Shown: in pieces, positions 1-5,159 of the stretch
Numbering within the stretch: position 1 is the first letter of the stretch
How the letters are laid out: every line of letters starts with the position of its first letter
NCBI GenBank assembly: GCA_043101635.1
Contig: JBICIE010000088.1
Coordinates: 1 to 10,732, forward strand
Direction: 5' to 3'
Length of the DNA stretch: 10,732 nucleotides
Origin: CAYMJK01 sp043101635
GTDB taxonomy: Bacteria; Planctomycetota; Phycisphaerae; Phycisphaerales; UBA1924
Position numbers and translations under genes: made by a program
Notes under the pieces: generated by a model
Database searches by the model: none
Told to the model about the DNA's origin: nothing
Seen by the model: the letters and a program-made list of their open reading frames with translations, nothing else

Positions 1-2
1 TG

Positions 3-257
3 GATCAGCCGCGCAACGAGGACCCGGCCAAGGACGGGCTGGCGAAGCTGACCAAATACGTCGCGGAGAACGACGTTCCCTGGCCGCAGTACTACCAGGG
101 CAACTACTGGGACAGCGAGTTCTCGAAGGACTGGGGCATCAACTCGATCCCCGCCCTGTTCGTGGTGGACCCGCAGGGGCGGCTGCACTCGGTGAAGGCG
201 CGCGGGAAGCTGGAGGAGATGATCCCCCAACTGCTGAGCCAGCGCGACAGCGGGTGA
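3..257 (+). CDS. Thioredoxin-fold (redoxin/TlpA-like) protein, C-terminal fragment
   Basis: The left window edge cuts this gene, leaving the last 84 residues and a TGA stop. The visible part looks like the C-terminal half of a thioredoxin-like domain of the AhpC/TSA-TlpA type. A helix (about residues 11-24) is followed by a W-P-Q-Y-Y segment, then W-G-I-N-S-I-P-A-L-F-V-V-D (44-56), where Ile-Pro (49-50) is the usual cis-proline turn before a core beta strand. D-P-Q-G-R-L and a C-terminal helix (about 69-80) follow, as in redoxins. The catalytic CxxC or peroxidatic Cys would lie in the missing N-terminal part, so I cannot say whether the protein is an active oxidoreductase. Many planctomycete TlpA-like proteins are exported, but no signal sequence is visible here. 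The fold call is fairly safe; the precise family is not. Confidence 0.75.
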   Translation, partial: DQPRNEDPAKDGLAKLTKYVAENDVPWPQYYQGNYWDSEFSKDWGINSIPALFVVDPQGRLHSVKARGKLEEMIPQLLSQRDSG

Positions 258-268
258 GGTGGCCCAGC

Positions 269-297
269 GATTGAGCGAATGAGGGATTGAGCGAATG
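269..297. repeat. Two copies of a 13-nt direct repeat
   Basis: The sequence gattgagcgaatg occurs at 269-281 and again at 285-297, separated by three bases, giving a 16-nt period. It lies in the 104-nt gap between the redoxin fragment and the convergent dockerin gene, just before the terminator-like hairpin. No coding role is evident. It could be a small dispersed or tandem repeat of this genome; one window cannot show copy number. Confidence 0.6.
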
Positions 298-298
298 C

Positions 299-329
299 GC
301 CGGCGGCTGGAAGGCCGCCGGCTTTGCTT
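299..329 (+). terminator. Probable intrinsic terminator after the redoxin gene
   Basis: A perfect 9-bp GC stem, gccggcggc (299-307) against gccgccggc (314-322), encloses a 6-nt loop and is followed directly by tttgcttg. It begins 42 nt after the redoxin stop codon. The T tract is short and interrupted, so termination strength is uncertain. On the opposite strand the hairpin lies 33 nt or more past the stop of the dockerin gene, but no T tract follows in that direction. Confidence 0.55.
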
Positions 330-361
330 GTGCACGGTGGCTGGCGGGTATCGCGGGGCGG

Positions 362-1720
362 TCAGCAGCCGGCGGCGAAGGCGGACTGGAAGGCGAGGAA
401 GTCGAAGAGGTCGAGGGCGCCGGAGCCGTCGAAGTCGGCGCGCATGTCACCGGCGGCGAAGAGGTTGAAGAAGGCGAGGAAGTCGAAGAACGTGAGTTCG
501 CCGTCGCCGTCGAGATCGGGATCGCAGAGGAGGCAGTCGAGGTCGAAGATGTCCACGGCGCCGGGGTATGAGCCGCCGACCATGGCGTCGGGGGCGCCGA
601 CCGCGACCATGCGGTCGGCGATCGCCAGCGGGCCGCCGAACGCCAGCGCCGGTTCGCTTGGGAACAACTCGGCCGCCTGGCGCCACCGGCCGTCGGCGTA
701 ACGCCGGAACAGGTACGCCGCGCCCCTGCTGACCGGCGTGATGTCGTCGGCTGCACCGGCGGCGAGGAGGTCGCCGGCAAGCGCAAGCGCGATCCCGAAA
801 TGGTCTCCCGTTTCGGGGTTCTCGTGGGTCAACTCCTGCTGGAGTTCCCAGCGCCCCTCAACGAGTTGGTACAGGTAGACCGCGCCCTGCGACTGGTAGG
901 TTCGATCGGAGAGGTAGCCGCCGATGGCAAGCGTATCGCCATCCAGGGCAAGCGACTCGCCGAACCGGGGGCCGATCATGACGTCGGAGGCGACGAGCTT
1001 CTGCGCGAGTTCCAGATCGCCGCCGGGCAGGCGCCGGAATACGTACACGGCGCCGCCGTTGAGAGCGACGAGCCGCTCCACCGGCGCTCCGATCACGACC
1101 CAGTCGTCATCCAGGTCGACGTCCCAGCCGAAGTCCGAGCGCACAGTGGGGCTGTCGGGGCTCGAGAGATCGTGCGTGACCTCCCAGACGCCGCCGGCGC
1201 GCCGGTACACGAGCACATCCTCACCGGCCTTGCCGACCAGCGCCGTGTCGCCGTGCAGCGCCAGTGTCCCGCCGTGGATGCTGCGATCGTCCGGCGGGTA
1301 GAGGGTGTCCACCTCGACCCACCTCTCGCCATCGAATTCGAAGACGTACGGGAGGCCCACGCCGGGATCCCGCCACTTGGCCAGCGCGGTGACAATCGCG
1401 CGGTCGCTATCGAGCGCGATCGGGGCGCCGTAGGCCCAGTACGGCGCGTGCCCGGCGGGCAGCACCGACTGCGCGAACTCCCACCCGCCCTCGGGCGTGC
1501 GCCGATACGCGAACGCCCAGCCGTTGGCGCAGTCGGGGCCGCTGGTACAGAGCGTGCCATCGTGGGGATCGCCGATCAGCAGGTGCCGCTCGTTCATCGC
1601 AGGCCCGCCAAAGGCCGAGGCGAACATCGAGGGCGAGGTGATGCGATCCGGCGGGCACTGAGCGATCGCCGATGTCGCGCCCAGAATCATGATCAGCAGT
1701 CCTTTGCGAGCCTCGTGCAT
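362..1720 (-). CDS. Secreted FG-GAP/beta-propeller protein with C-terminal GC-type dockerin
   Basis: A 452-residue secreted protein. The N-terminus has a basic stretch and a hydrophobic segment (G-L-L-I-M-I-L-G-A-T-S-A-I-A) ending in a signal-peptidase-like A-I-A-Q site near residue 20. The body holds repeated units of the type F-G-x-x-L-A-L-D-G-D-T-L-A-I-G followed by G-A-V-Y-L-Y, as in integrin-like FG-GAP propellers. The last 58 residues (395-452) contain two calcium-loop repeats, D-L-D-G-D-G-E-L-T-F-F-D-F-L-A-F and D-F-D-G-S-G-A-L-D-L-F-D-F-L-A-F, and end in A-A-G-C. This matches the GC-type dockerin anchor of Phycisphaerae, presumed to sort or attach exported proteins. An overlapping GTG at 1723 is possible, but the ATG at 1720 sits 7 nt after an AAGG ribosome binding site and is preferred. 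Ligand and partner are unknown. The gene is convergent with the redoxin fragment and divergent from thyX. Confidence 0.88.
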   Translation of the reverse strand: MHEARKGLLIMILGATSAIAQCPPDRITSPSMFASAFGGPAMNERHLLIGDPHDGTLCTSGPDCANGWAFAYRRTPEGGWEFAQSVLPAGHAPYWAYGAPIALDSDRAIVTALAKWRDPGVGLPYVFEFDGERWVEVDTLYPPDDRSIHGGTLALHGDTALVGKAGEDVLVYRRAGGVWEVTHDLSSPDSPTVRSDFGWDVDLDDDWVVIGAPVERLVALNGGAVYVFRRLPGGDLELAQKLVASDVMIGPRFGESLALDGDTLAIGGYLSDRTYQSQGAVYLYQLVEGRWELQQELTHENPETGDHFGIALALAGDLLAAGAADDITPVSRGAAYLFRRYADGRWRQAAELFPSEPALAFGGPLAIADRMVAVGAPDAMVGGSYPGAVDIFDLDCLLCDPDLDGDGELTFFDFLAFFNLFAAGDMRADFDGSGALDLFDFLAFQSAFAAGC

Positions 1721-1738
1721 CACAGCGCCTTACGCGCC

Positions 1739-1767
1739 ATTCTATCGGGGGCGGCGCGCCGACGCAA
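1739..1767 (-). promoter_or_regulatory. Candidate sigma70-like promoter for the dockerin gene
   Basis: Read on the minus strand, TTGCGT (1762-1767) and TAGAAT (1739-1744, five of six consensus bases) are separated by exactly 17 nt. Transcription would start near 1732, giving a leader of about 12 nt that still contains the AAGG element. The spacer contains a perfect 10-bp palindrome, cggcgcgccg (1752-1761), which might be an operator or may only reflect high GC. This is consensus matching only, without expression data. Confidence 0.45.
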
Positions 1768-1872
1768 ACACGATTCGCAGCGCCCCGGTCCGAGGATGAG
1801 ACGGGGAGCATCAGGGGCCCCGATTTCGTTGGTTGTCGATTCACGCCGGCGGCGTCGACCCTACCTTCAATC

Positions 1873-2898
1873 ATGACCCAGATGGAAGCGAAGCCGGGCC
1901 CGGCCCGGGCGGACGAGATGGAACAGCCACCCCACTTCCAGATCACCGACGAGCGGCCCGAAGGGGCGCTCGTGGATGTCATGGGCGGGGCCGAGCGGCG
2001 GACGATCCGGCTGCACGAGCACGGGTTCATCAGTCTGGTGGATGTCATGCCGCGGCTGGTCCCCGAGGGGCAGACGGCAGACGCGGCCATCGTGCAGGCG
2101 GCCCGGGTCTCCTACGGCGCCGGCACGAAGAAGGTGCACGAGGACCGCGGACTGATCCGCTACCTGCTGCGCCATCAGCACACCACGCCGTTCGAGATGG
2201 TGGAGTTCAAGTTCCACATCGCGATCCCGATCTTCGTGGCCCGGCAGTGGATCCGGCATCGCACCGCGAACGTCAACGAGTACTCGGGGCGCTACTCGGT
2301 GATGCCGGACCGGTTCTACAAGCCGCCGGTTGATCAGGTGCGCAAGCAGAGTTCGGGGAATCGGCAGGGTGGGGAGGAGAGGTTCTGGGCGCCGGAAGGC
2401 ACAGAGGCACAAAGGCACGAAGGCACAGAGCGGGGAGACAGGGAGAGGGAGTTTGCGACGGCGCGGGAGATTGTGGAGTATCTGGAGCAGGTCGAGGGGC
2501 TGTACTCCAGGTACGAGCAGCTCATTGAGAAGGGTGTCAGCCGGGAGTTGGCGCGGATCGGGCTGCCGACGAGCCAGTACACCCAGTGGTACTGGAAGTG
2601 CGATCTGCACAACGTGCTGCGCTTCCTGAGCCTGCGGATGGATGCCCACGCGCAGCAGGAGATCCGCGACTACGCCGAGGCGATGTGCGCGCTGATCGAG
2701 CCGATCGTGCCGGTGACGATGGAGGCGTGGCGGGACTACAGCTTCGGCGCGGTGCGCCTGACGCGACTGGAGATCGAGGCGCTGCGGGATCTGCGGGCCG
2801 GCGGCAGCGGCGAGCTTCCGAGCGACAACAAGCGCGAGCGGGCGGAGTGGGCGGCGAAGCGGGCCAGGCTCGGGTTCGGCGAGGCGCCGGAGGCGTAG
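1873..2898 (+). CDS. thyX: Flavin-dependent thymidylate synthase ThyX
   Basis: Makes dTMP from dUMP using FAD, NADPH and methylenetetrahydrofolate in the cytoplasm, replacing ThyA. The signature RHRx7S is intact: R128-H129-R130 with S138, inside R-Q-W-I-R-H-R-T-A-N-V-N-E-Y-S. Other family blocks are A-A-R-V-S-Y-G (76-82), R-H-Q-H-T-T-P-F-E-M (100-109), S-Q-Y-T-Q-W-Y-W-K-C-D-L-H-N (234-247) and H-A-Q-Q-E-I-R-D-Y-A (259-268). At 341 residues it is longer than the usual 220-300. The extra length lies in an N-terminal extension of about 50 residues and a low-complexity insert near 165-194 (see the 8-nt repeat). ATG 1873 has no clear Shine-Dalgarno; M16 at 1918, after a ggcggacgag stretch, is an alternative start. 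The gene stands alone, flanked by a divergent and a convergent gene. The product call is secure; the start is not. Confidence 0.96.
   Translation: MTQMEAKPGPARADEMEQPPHFQITDERPEGALVDVMGGAERRTIRLHEHGFISLVDVMPRLVPEGQTADAAIVQAARVSYGAGTKKVHEDRGLIRYLLRHQHTTPFEMVEFKFHIAIPIFVARQWIRHRTANVNEYSGRYSVMPDRFYKPPVDQVRKQSSGNRQGGEERFWAPEGTEAQRHEGTERGDREREFATAREIVEYLEQVEGLYSRYEQLIEKGVSRELARIGLPTSQYTQWYWKCDLHNVLRFLSLRMDAHAQQEIRDYAEAMCALIEPIVPVTMEAWRDYSFGAVRLTRLEIEALRDLRAGGSGELPSDNKRERAEWAAKRARLGFGEAPEA
2398..2429 (+). repeat. 8-nt tandem repeat (4 copies) inside thyX
   Basis: Four consecutive octamers, ggcacaga, ggcacaaa, ggcacgaa and ggcacaga, lie in a purine-rich stretch of about 90 nt (2365-2454) within the thyX reading frame. 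They encode the polar segment G-T-E-A-Q-R-H-E-G-T-E and neighbouring residues. The segment lies between the conserved N-R-Q-G block and the helix starting near A-R-E-I, where most ThyX proteins have only a short loop. Period 8 is not a multiple of 3, yet the total insert keeps the frame open. From memory, octamer runs of this kind (on the other strand, cctttgtg-like) occur dispersed in many genomes; that comparison is not tested here. Confidence 0.8.
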
Positions 2899-2904
2899 GG
2901 CGCC

Positions 2905-2940
2905 AGGCGCGGAGCAGTGAGCTGCACAGGCGCCGCGCCT
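2905..2940. terminator. Hairpin between convergent thyX and lipoprotein genes
   Basis: An 8-bp perfect stem, aggcgcgg (2905-2912) with ccgcgcct (2933-2940), encloses a second small stem, gcag (2914-2917) with ctgc (2922-2925). It occupies the 40-nt gap between the convergent stop codons and reaches into the last two bases of the lipoprotein stop codon. It could act as a shared bidirectional terminator, but neither strand shows a T tract, so the call is weak. Confidence 0.35.
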
Positions 2941-4087
2941 ACTTCGGCGGGAGGAAGCCCGCTTCGACGGCAATATCCTCGACGTACTTCTTCCAGTAGG
3001 CGCTCTCGGAGAGGCCGCGGGCCTTTGCCTCGGGGATGAGCCCCTGGGTGTGATCGCGATTGTCGAGGTTGTAGAGTACGGCGGCGTGGTCGATGCCGAG
3101 ATCGGCGCAGGCGCGGAAGAAGGCCCGCATGCGCCACGGTTCATCCGCCTTCAGGCCCCAGGTGTAGGCGATGCCGACCTTTCCGAGGCGCTGGGCGAGC
3201 TCGTACTGGCGGCCGAGGTTGTTCGTGTGATACTCGTAGTGTTTCTCCTCGTTGTCCATGACCTTGGCCTTGATCTGGTCGTAGGACTGCATCCAGATGA
3301 CATCGGCCTGTCGCAGCAGCGGGAGCAGCTTCTCGGTGACGCCTGCGATGCGCTCGCGGTTCTGATAGGAGCGCACGAAGATGGACTGGCCGGGGATGGC
3401 GTACCAGCCGAACCTGGCGTCCGGGAAGCGGGCCTGCCAGACCTTCGTGTATTCGATCATGCCGCGGAGGGCGGCCTGGTTGTAGCGGTCCGCCTCCGGG
3501 CCGGACAGTTCCTGGTAGTTCTGGGTCTGGCCCCACTGACCGTACATGAACGGCGCCCAGGACTCATTGTCGAACTGGACGTAGACCTTGCCCTCGGGGA
3601 TGAGATGTCCGCTCTTGCGGATGCCCGCCTCGGCAGCCTCGCGGGCGCCGGCCGGAGTGGCGATGTCGTCGACGGTATGGCCGATCTTGCGCGCCTTCGG
3701 ATCGCGCTTGCGGGCTTCGGTGATGTGCGCCGGCTCGATGAGCAGGTCTGCCTGCGTGAGCCAGACCACGTCGGCGACGCCGCGGCCCCAGTCCTGGCGC
3801 ATCAGGCGCGGCTCGGTGTGGATGTTGACGCCGATGTGCAGGATGGCAGTGGAGTCGGCGGCGCCGGAGGGCGCGGCAGCGGGGCTCGGGGCCGGCAGCG
3901 CGCCGGACTCGTTGTCAGGCGCCCCCGGCGCATCAGAGCGTTCGGGAGCATCGGCCGGGGCCGACGGCGCCGGGGCGCGCGTGGTCGGGCCTCGCGGGGC
4001 CGGATCACTGGTACCGATCTGCACGCCCTCGCAGCCGGCGAGCGCCAAGGCCGCGGCGCATGCGGCAATCGCGGTGAATCTGAGCAT
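2939..4087 (-). CDS. Lipoprotein with probable glycosidase-like TIM barrel (GH56/hyaluronidase-like motif)
   Basis: A 382-residue lipoprotein. The signal peptide ends in the lipobox L-A-G-C (C19), so the mature protein is probably lipid-anchored. A Pro/Ala/Ser-rich linker (about 28-77) leads to a globular domain (81-382). That domain resembles a TIM barrel: beta strands such as A-I-L-H-I-G-V-N, V-Y-V-Q-F-D-N-E-S-W-A-P (168-179), F-G-W-Y-A-I-P (226-232) and A-D-V-I-W-M-Q-S-Y-D (261-270) alternate with helices. D173-x-E175-S-W matches, from memory, the catalytic D-F-E-S-W of GH56 hyaluronidases, and the downstream order (E-Y-T-K, W-Y-A-I-P, D-V-I-W) also fits. Glycan cleavage is an inference; another glycosidase-like clan is possible. 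The start is fixed by GGAGGAGG 6 nt upstream. A longer open frame reaching 4438 overlaps the RmlD-like gene and is not used. Confidence 0.85.
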   Translation of the reverse strand: MLRFTAIAACAAALALAGCEGVQIGTSDPAPRGPTTRAPAPSAPADAPERSDAPGAPDNESGALPAPSPAAAPSGAADSTAILHIGVNIHTEPRLMRQDWGRGVADVVWLTQADLLIEPAHITEARKRDPKARKIGHTVDDIATPAGAREAAEAGIRKSGHLIPEGKVYVQFDNESWAPFMYGQWGQTQNYQELSGPEADRYNQAALRGMIEYTKVWQARFPDARFGWYAIPGQSIFVRSYQNRERIAGVTEKLLPLLRQADVIWMQSYDQIKAKVMDNEEKHYEYHTNNLGRQYELAQRLGKVGIAYTWGLKADEPWRMRAFFRACADLGIDHAAVLYNLDNRDHTQGLIPEAKARGLSESAYWKKYVEDIAVEAGFLPPK

Positions 4088-4093
4088 CGGCGT

Positions 4094-4101
4094 CCTCCTC
4101 C
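4094..4101 (-). promoter_or_regulatory. Strong ribosome binding site of the lipoprotein gene
   Basis: On the minus strand GGAGGAGG lies 6 nt before the ATG at 4087. It fixes the start at the lipoprotein signal peptide instead of the much longer upstream open frame, and suggests efficient, independent translation. Confidence 0.8.
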
Positions 4102-4171
4102 GGGGGGTCAGGCAATGGTAGCGGGCGCCGGCGGGGATCTGCGGAATCGTGCGCCGGCGCCGGGCAACGGG

Positions 4172-4203
4172 CGCGATTTTGCGCGCACGGCGCGCAGATC
4201 GCG
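4172..4203 (-). terminator. Large hairpin downstream of the RmlD-like gene
   Basis: A two-part stem: outer cgcgat (4172-4177) with atcgcg (4198-4203), and inner gcgcgc (4181-4186) with gcgcgc (4190-4195), around a 3-nt loop, with a small internal bulge (3 against 2 nt). It starts about 30 nt after the stop codon of the RmlD-like gene and lies in the 145-nt gap before the lipoprotein gene. On the transcribed strand the 3' side contains AAA, and no T run follows. It could instead be a processing or mRNA-stabilising structure between two genes read in the same direction. Confidence 0.35.
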
Positions 4204-4232
4204 GGCCAGCGCGGGGCGGCTCCCCGGTTATT

Positions 4233-5159
4233 TCAGGCGCCAGGCCCGGAGGCCATCCGCTCGAGCGCTTCACGGATCGTGCGCGGGCGGAAGCCGAGCG
4301 AGCGGGCCAGCGAGCCGTCGAGCGAGACATCGGCAGCGCGCGGCGCGGCCATCGGCACATCGGCCTGCAGGCCGGGAACCAGGGGCGCATCGCCGACGCC
4401 CAGCGTGCGGGCGAAGGCGGCGCGGATGTGCCGGCCAAGCTCGTAGCGGTTGATGCGCTCGGGACCGGCGAGATGGATGATCCCGCCGGCAGCGCCGATG
4501 TCGGTTGCCCGATCGAGCGCCAGCAGCAGGCCGGCCGCGGCGTCGTCGACGGCCAGCGGGGTGCGATACTCGTCGGTGAAGAGCGTCAGCGGCTCGGCGC
4601 GGCGCATCTGCTCCAGCCATGCGTCGGTGAAGGTCGGGGCGCCGGGAGCGCCCAGGCCGATCAGCAGCGGCAGTCGGCAGATCACGGCGCGCGGGTACAC
4701 CTCGCCGATGCGCTGCTCGGCCTCGAGTTTGCTGCGTCCGTAGGCGTTGACCGGGGCGGTCGCGTCGGTCTCGCGATACATGCCGCCGGGCCTGGCGCCA
4801 TCGAAGACGAGGTCGGTCGAGCAGTGCGCCAGGGCGCAGCTGCGCCTCGCGCAGGCGGCGGCGAGACGGGCGGAAGCGTCGGCGTTGATGCGCCGGGCGC
4901 TGTGCGGATCGCGCTGGCAGTCGTTGGTGCGGGCGTTGGCTGCGCAGTGGATGACGGCGTCCGGCGTGACCTCGCCGACGACGCGCTCGGCGGCGTCCGG
5001 CTCGGCGAGATCCGCGCGGATGATGCGATCGGCGCCGGACGGCTGGCGCGCGTGCCAGACGCCCACCACCTCCCAGCCCTCATCGCGAGCCCGGGCGCAC
5101 ACCTGGGCGCCGAGAAAGCCGGCAGCGCCGGTGACCAGCAGTATGCCGCGGGCGCTCAT
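4233..5159 (-). CDS. RmlD-like NAD(P)-dependent sugar-nucleotide reductase (extended SDR)
   Basis: A 308-residue cytoplasmic extended short-chain dehydrogenase of the RmlD/dTDP-4-dehydrorhamnose reductase type. It has the Rossmann dinucleotide loop T-G-A-A-G-F-L-G (10-17), H-C-A-A-N (71-75), the family motif S-T-D-L-V-F-D-G (114-121) and the catalytic pair Y140-x3-K144 in A-Y-G-R-S-K. R-L-P-L-L-I-G and R-T-P-L-A-V-D-D (199-206) are the usual substrate-side blocks. RmlD enzymes reduce dTDP-4-keto-rhamnose, but relatives act on other nucleotide sugars or in methionine adenosyltransferase regulation, and no rmlA/B/C genes are in view, so the substrate is open. The ATG at 5159 overlaps the upstream stop codon by 4 nt (ATGA), implying translational coupling with the DUF255-DsbD gene. 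Length is normal and no key residue is missing. Confidence 0.9.
   Translation of the reverse strand: MSARGILLVTGAAGFLGAQVCARARDEGWEVVGVWHARQPSGADRIIRADLAEPDAAERVVGEVTPDAVIHCAANARTNDCQRDPHSARRINADASARLAAACARRSCALAHCSTDLVFDGARPGGMYRETDATAPVNAYGRSKLEAEQRIGEVYPRAVICRLPLLIGLGAPGAPTFTDAWLEQMRRAEPLTLFTDEYRTPLAVDDAAAGLLLALDRATDIGAAGGIIHLAGPERINRYELGRHIRAAFARTLGVGDAPLVPGLQADVPMAAPRAADVSLDGSLARSLGFRPRTIREALERMASGPGA

Noticed and set aside
287..571. Glu/Val-rich 94-codon frame on the plus strand
   Set aside because: Its repeats are the reverse complement of the dockerin repeats of the minus-strand gene, so it is not an independent coiled-coil protein.
2398..2429. Octamer repeats as a CRISPR array
   Set aside because: The units are 8 nt long with no spacers and lie inside a coding frame.
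4088..4438. N-terminal extension of the lipoprotein frame
   Set aside because: The lipobox signal peptide and GGAGGAGG site both place the start at 4087. The extension overlaps the RmlD-like gene and is Arg/Pro-rich.
3050..4453. A 467-codon plus-strand open frame
   Set aside because: It is antisense to the lipoprotein and RmlD-like genes, becomes Arg/Gly-rich at its end and lacks start signals.
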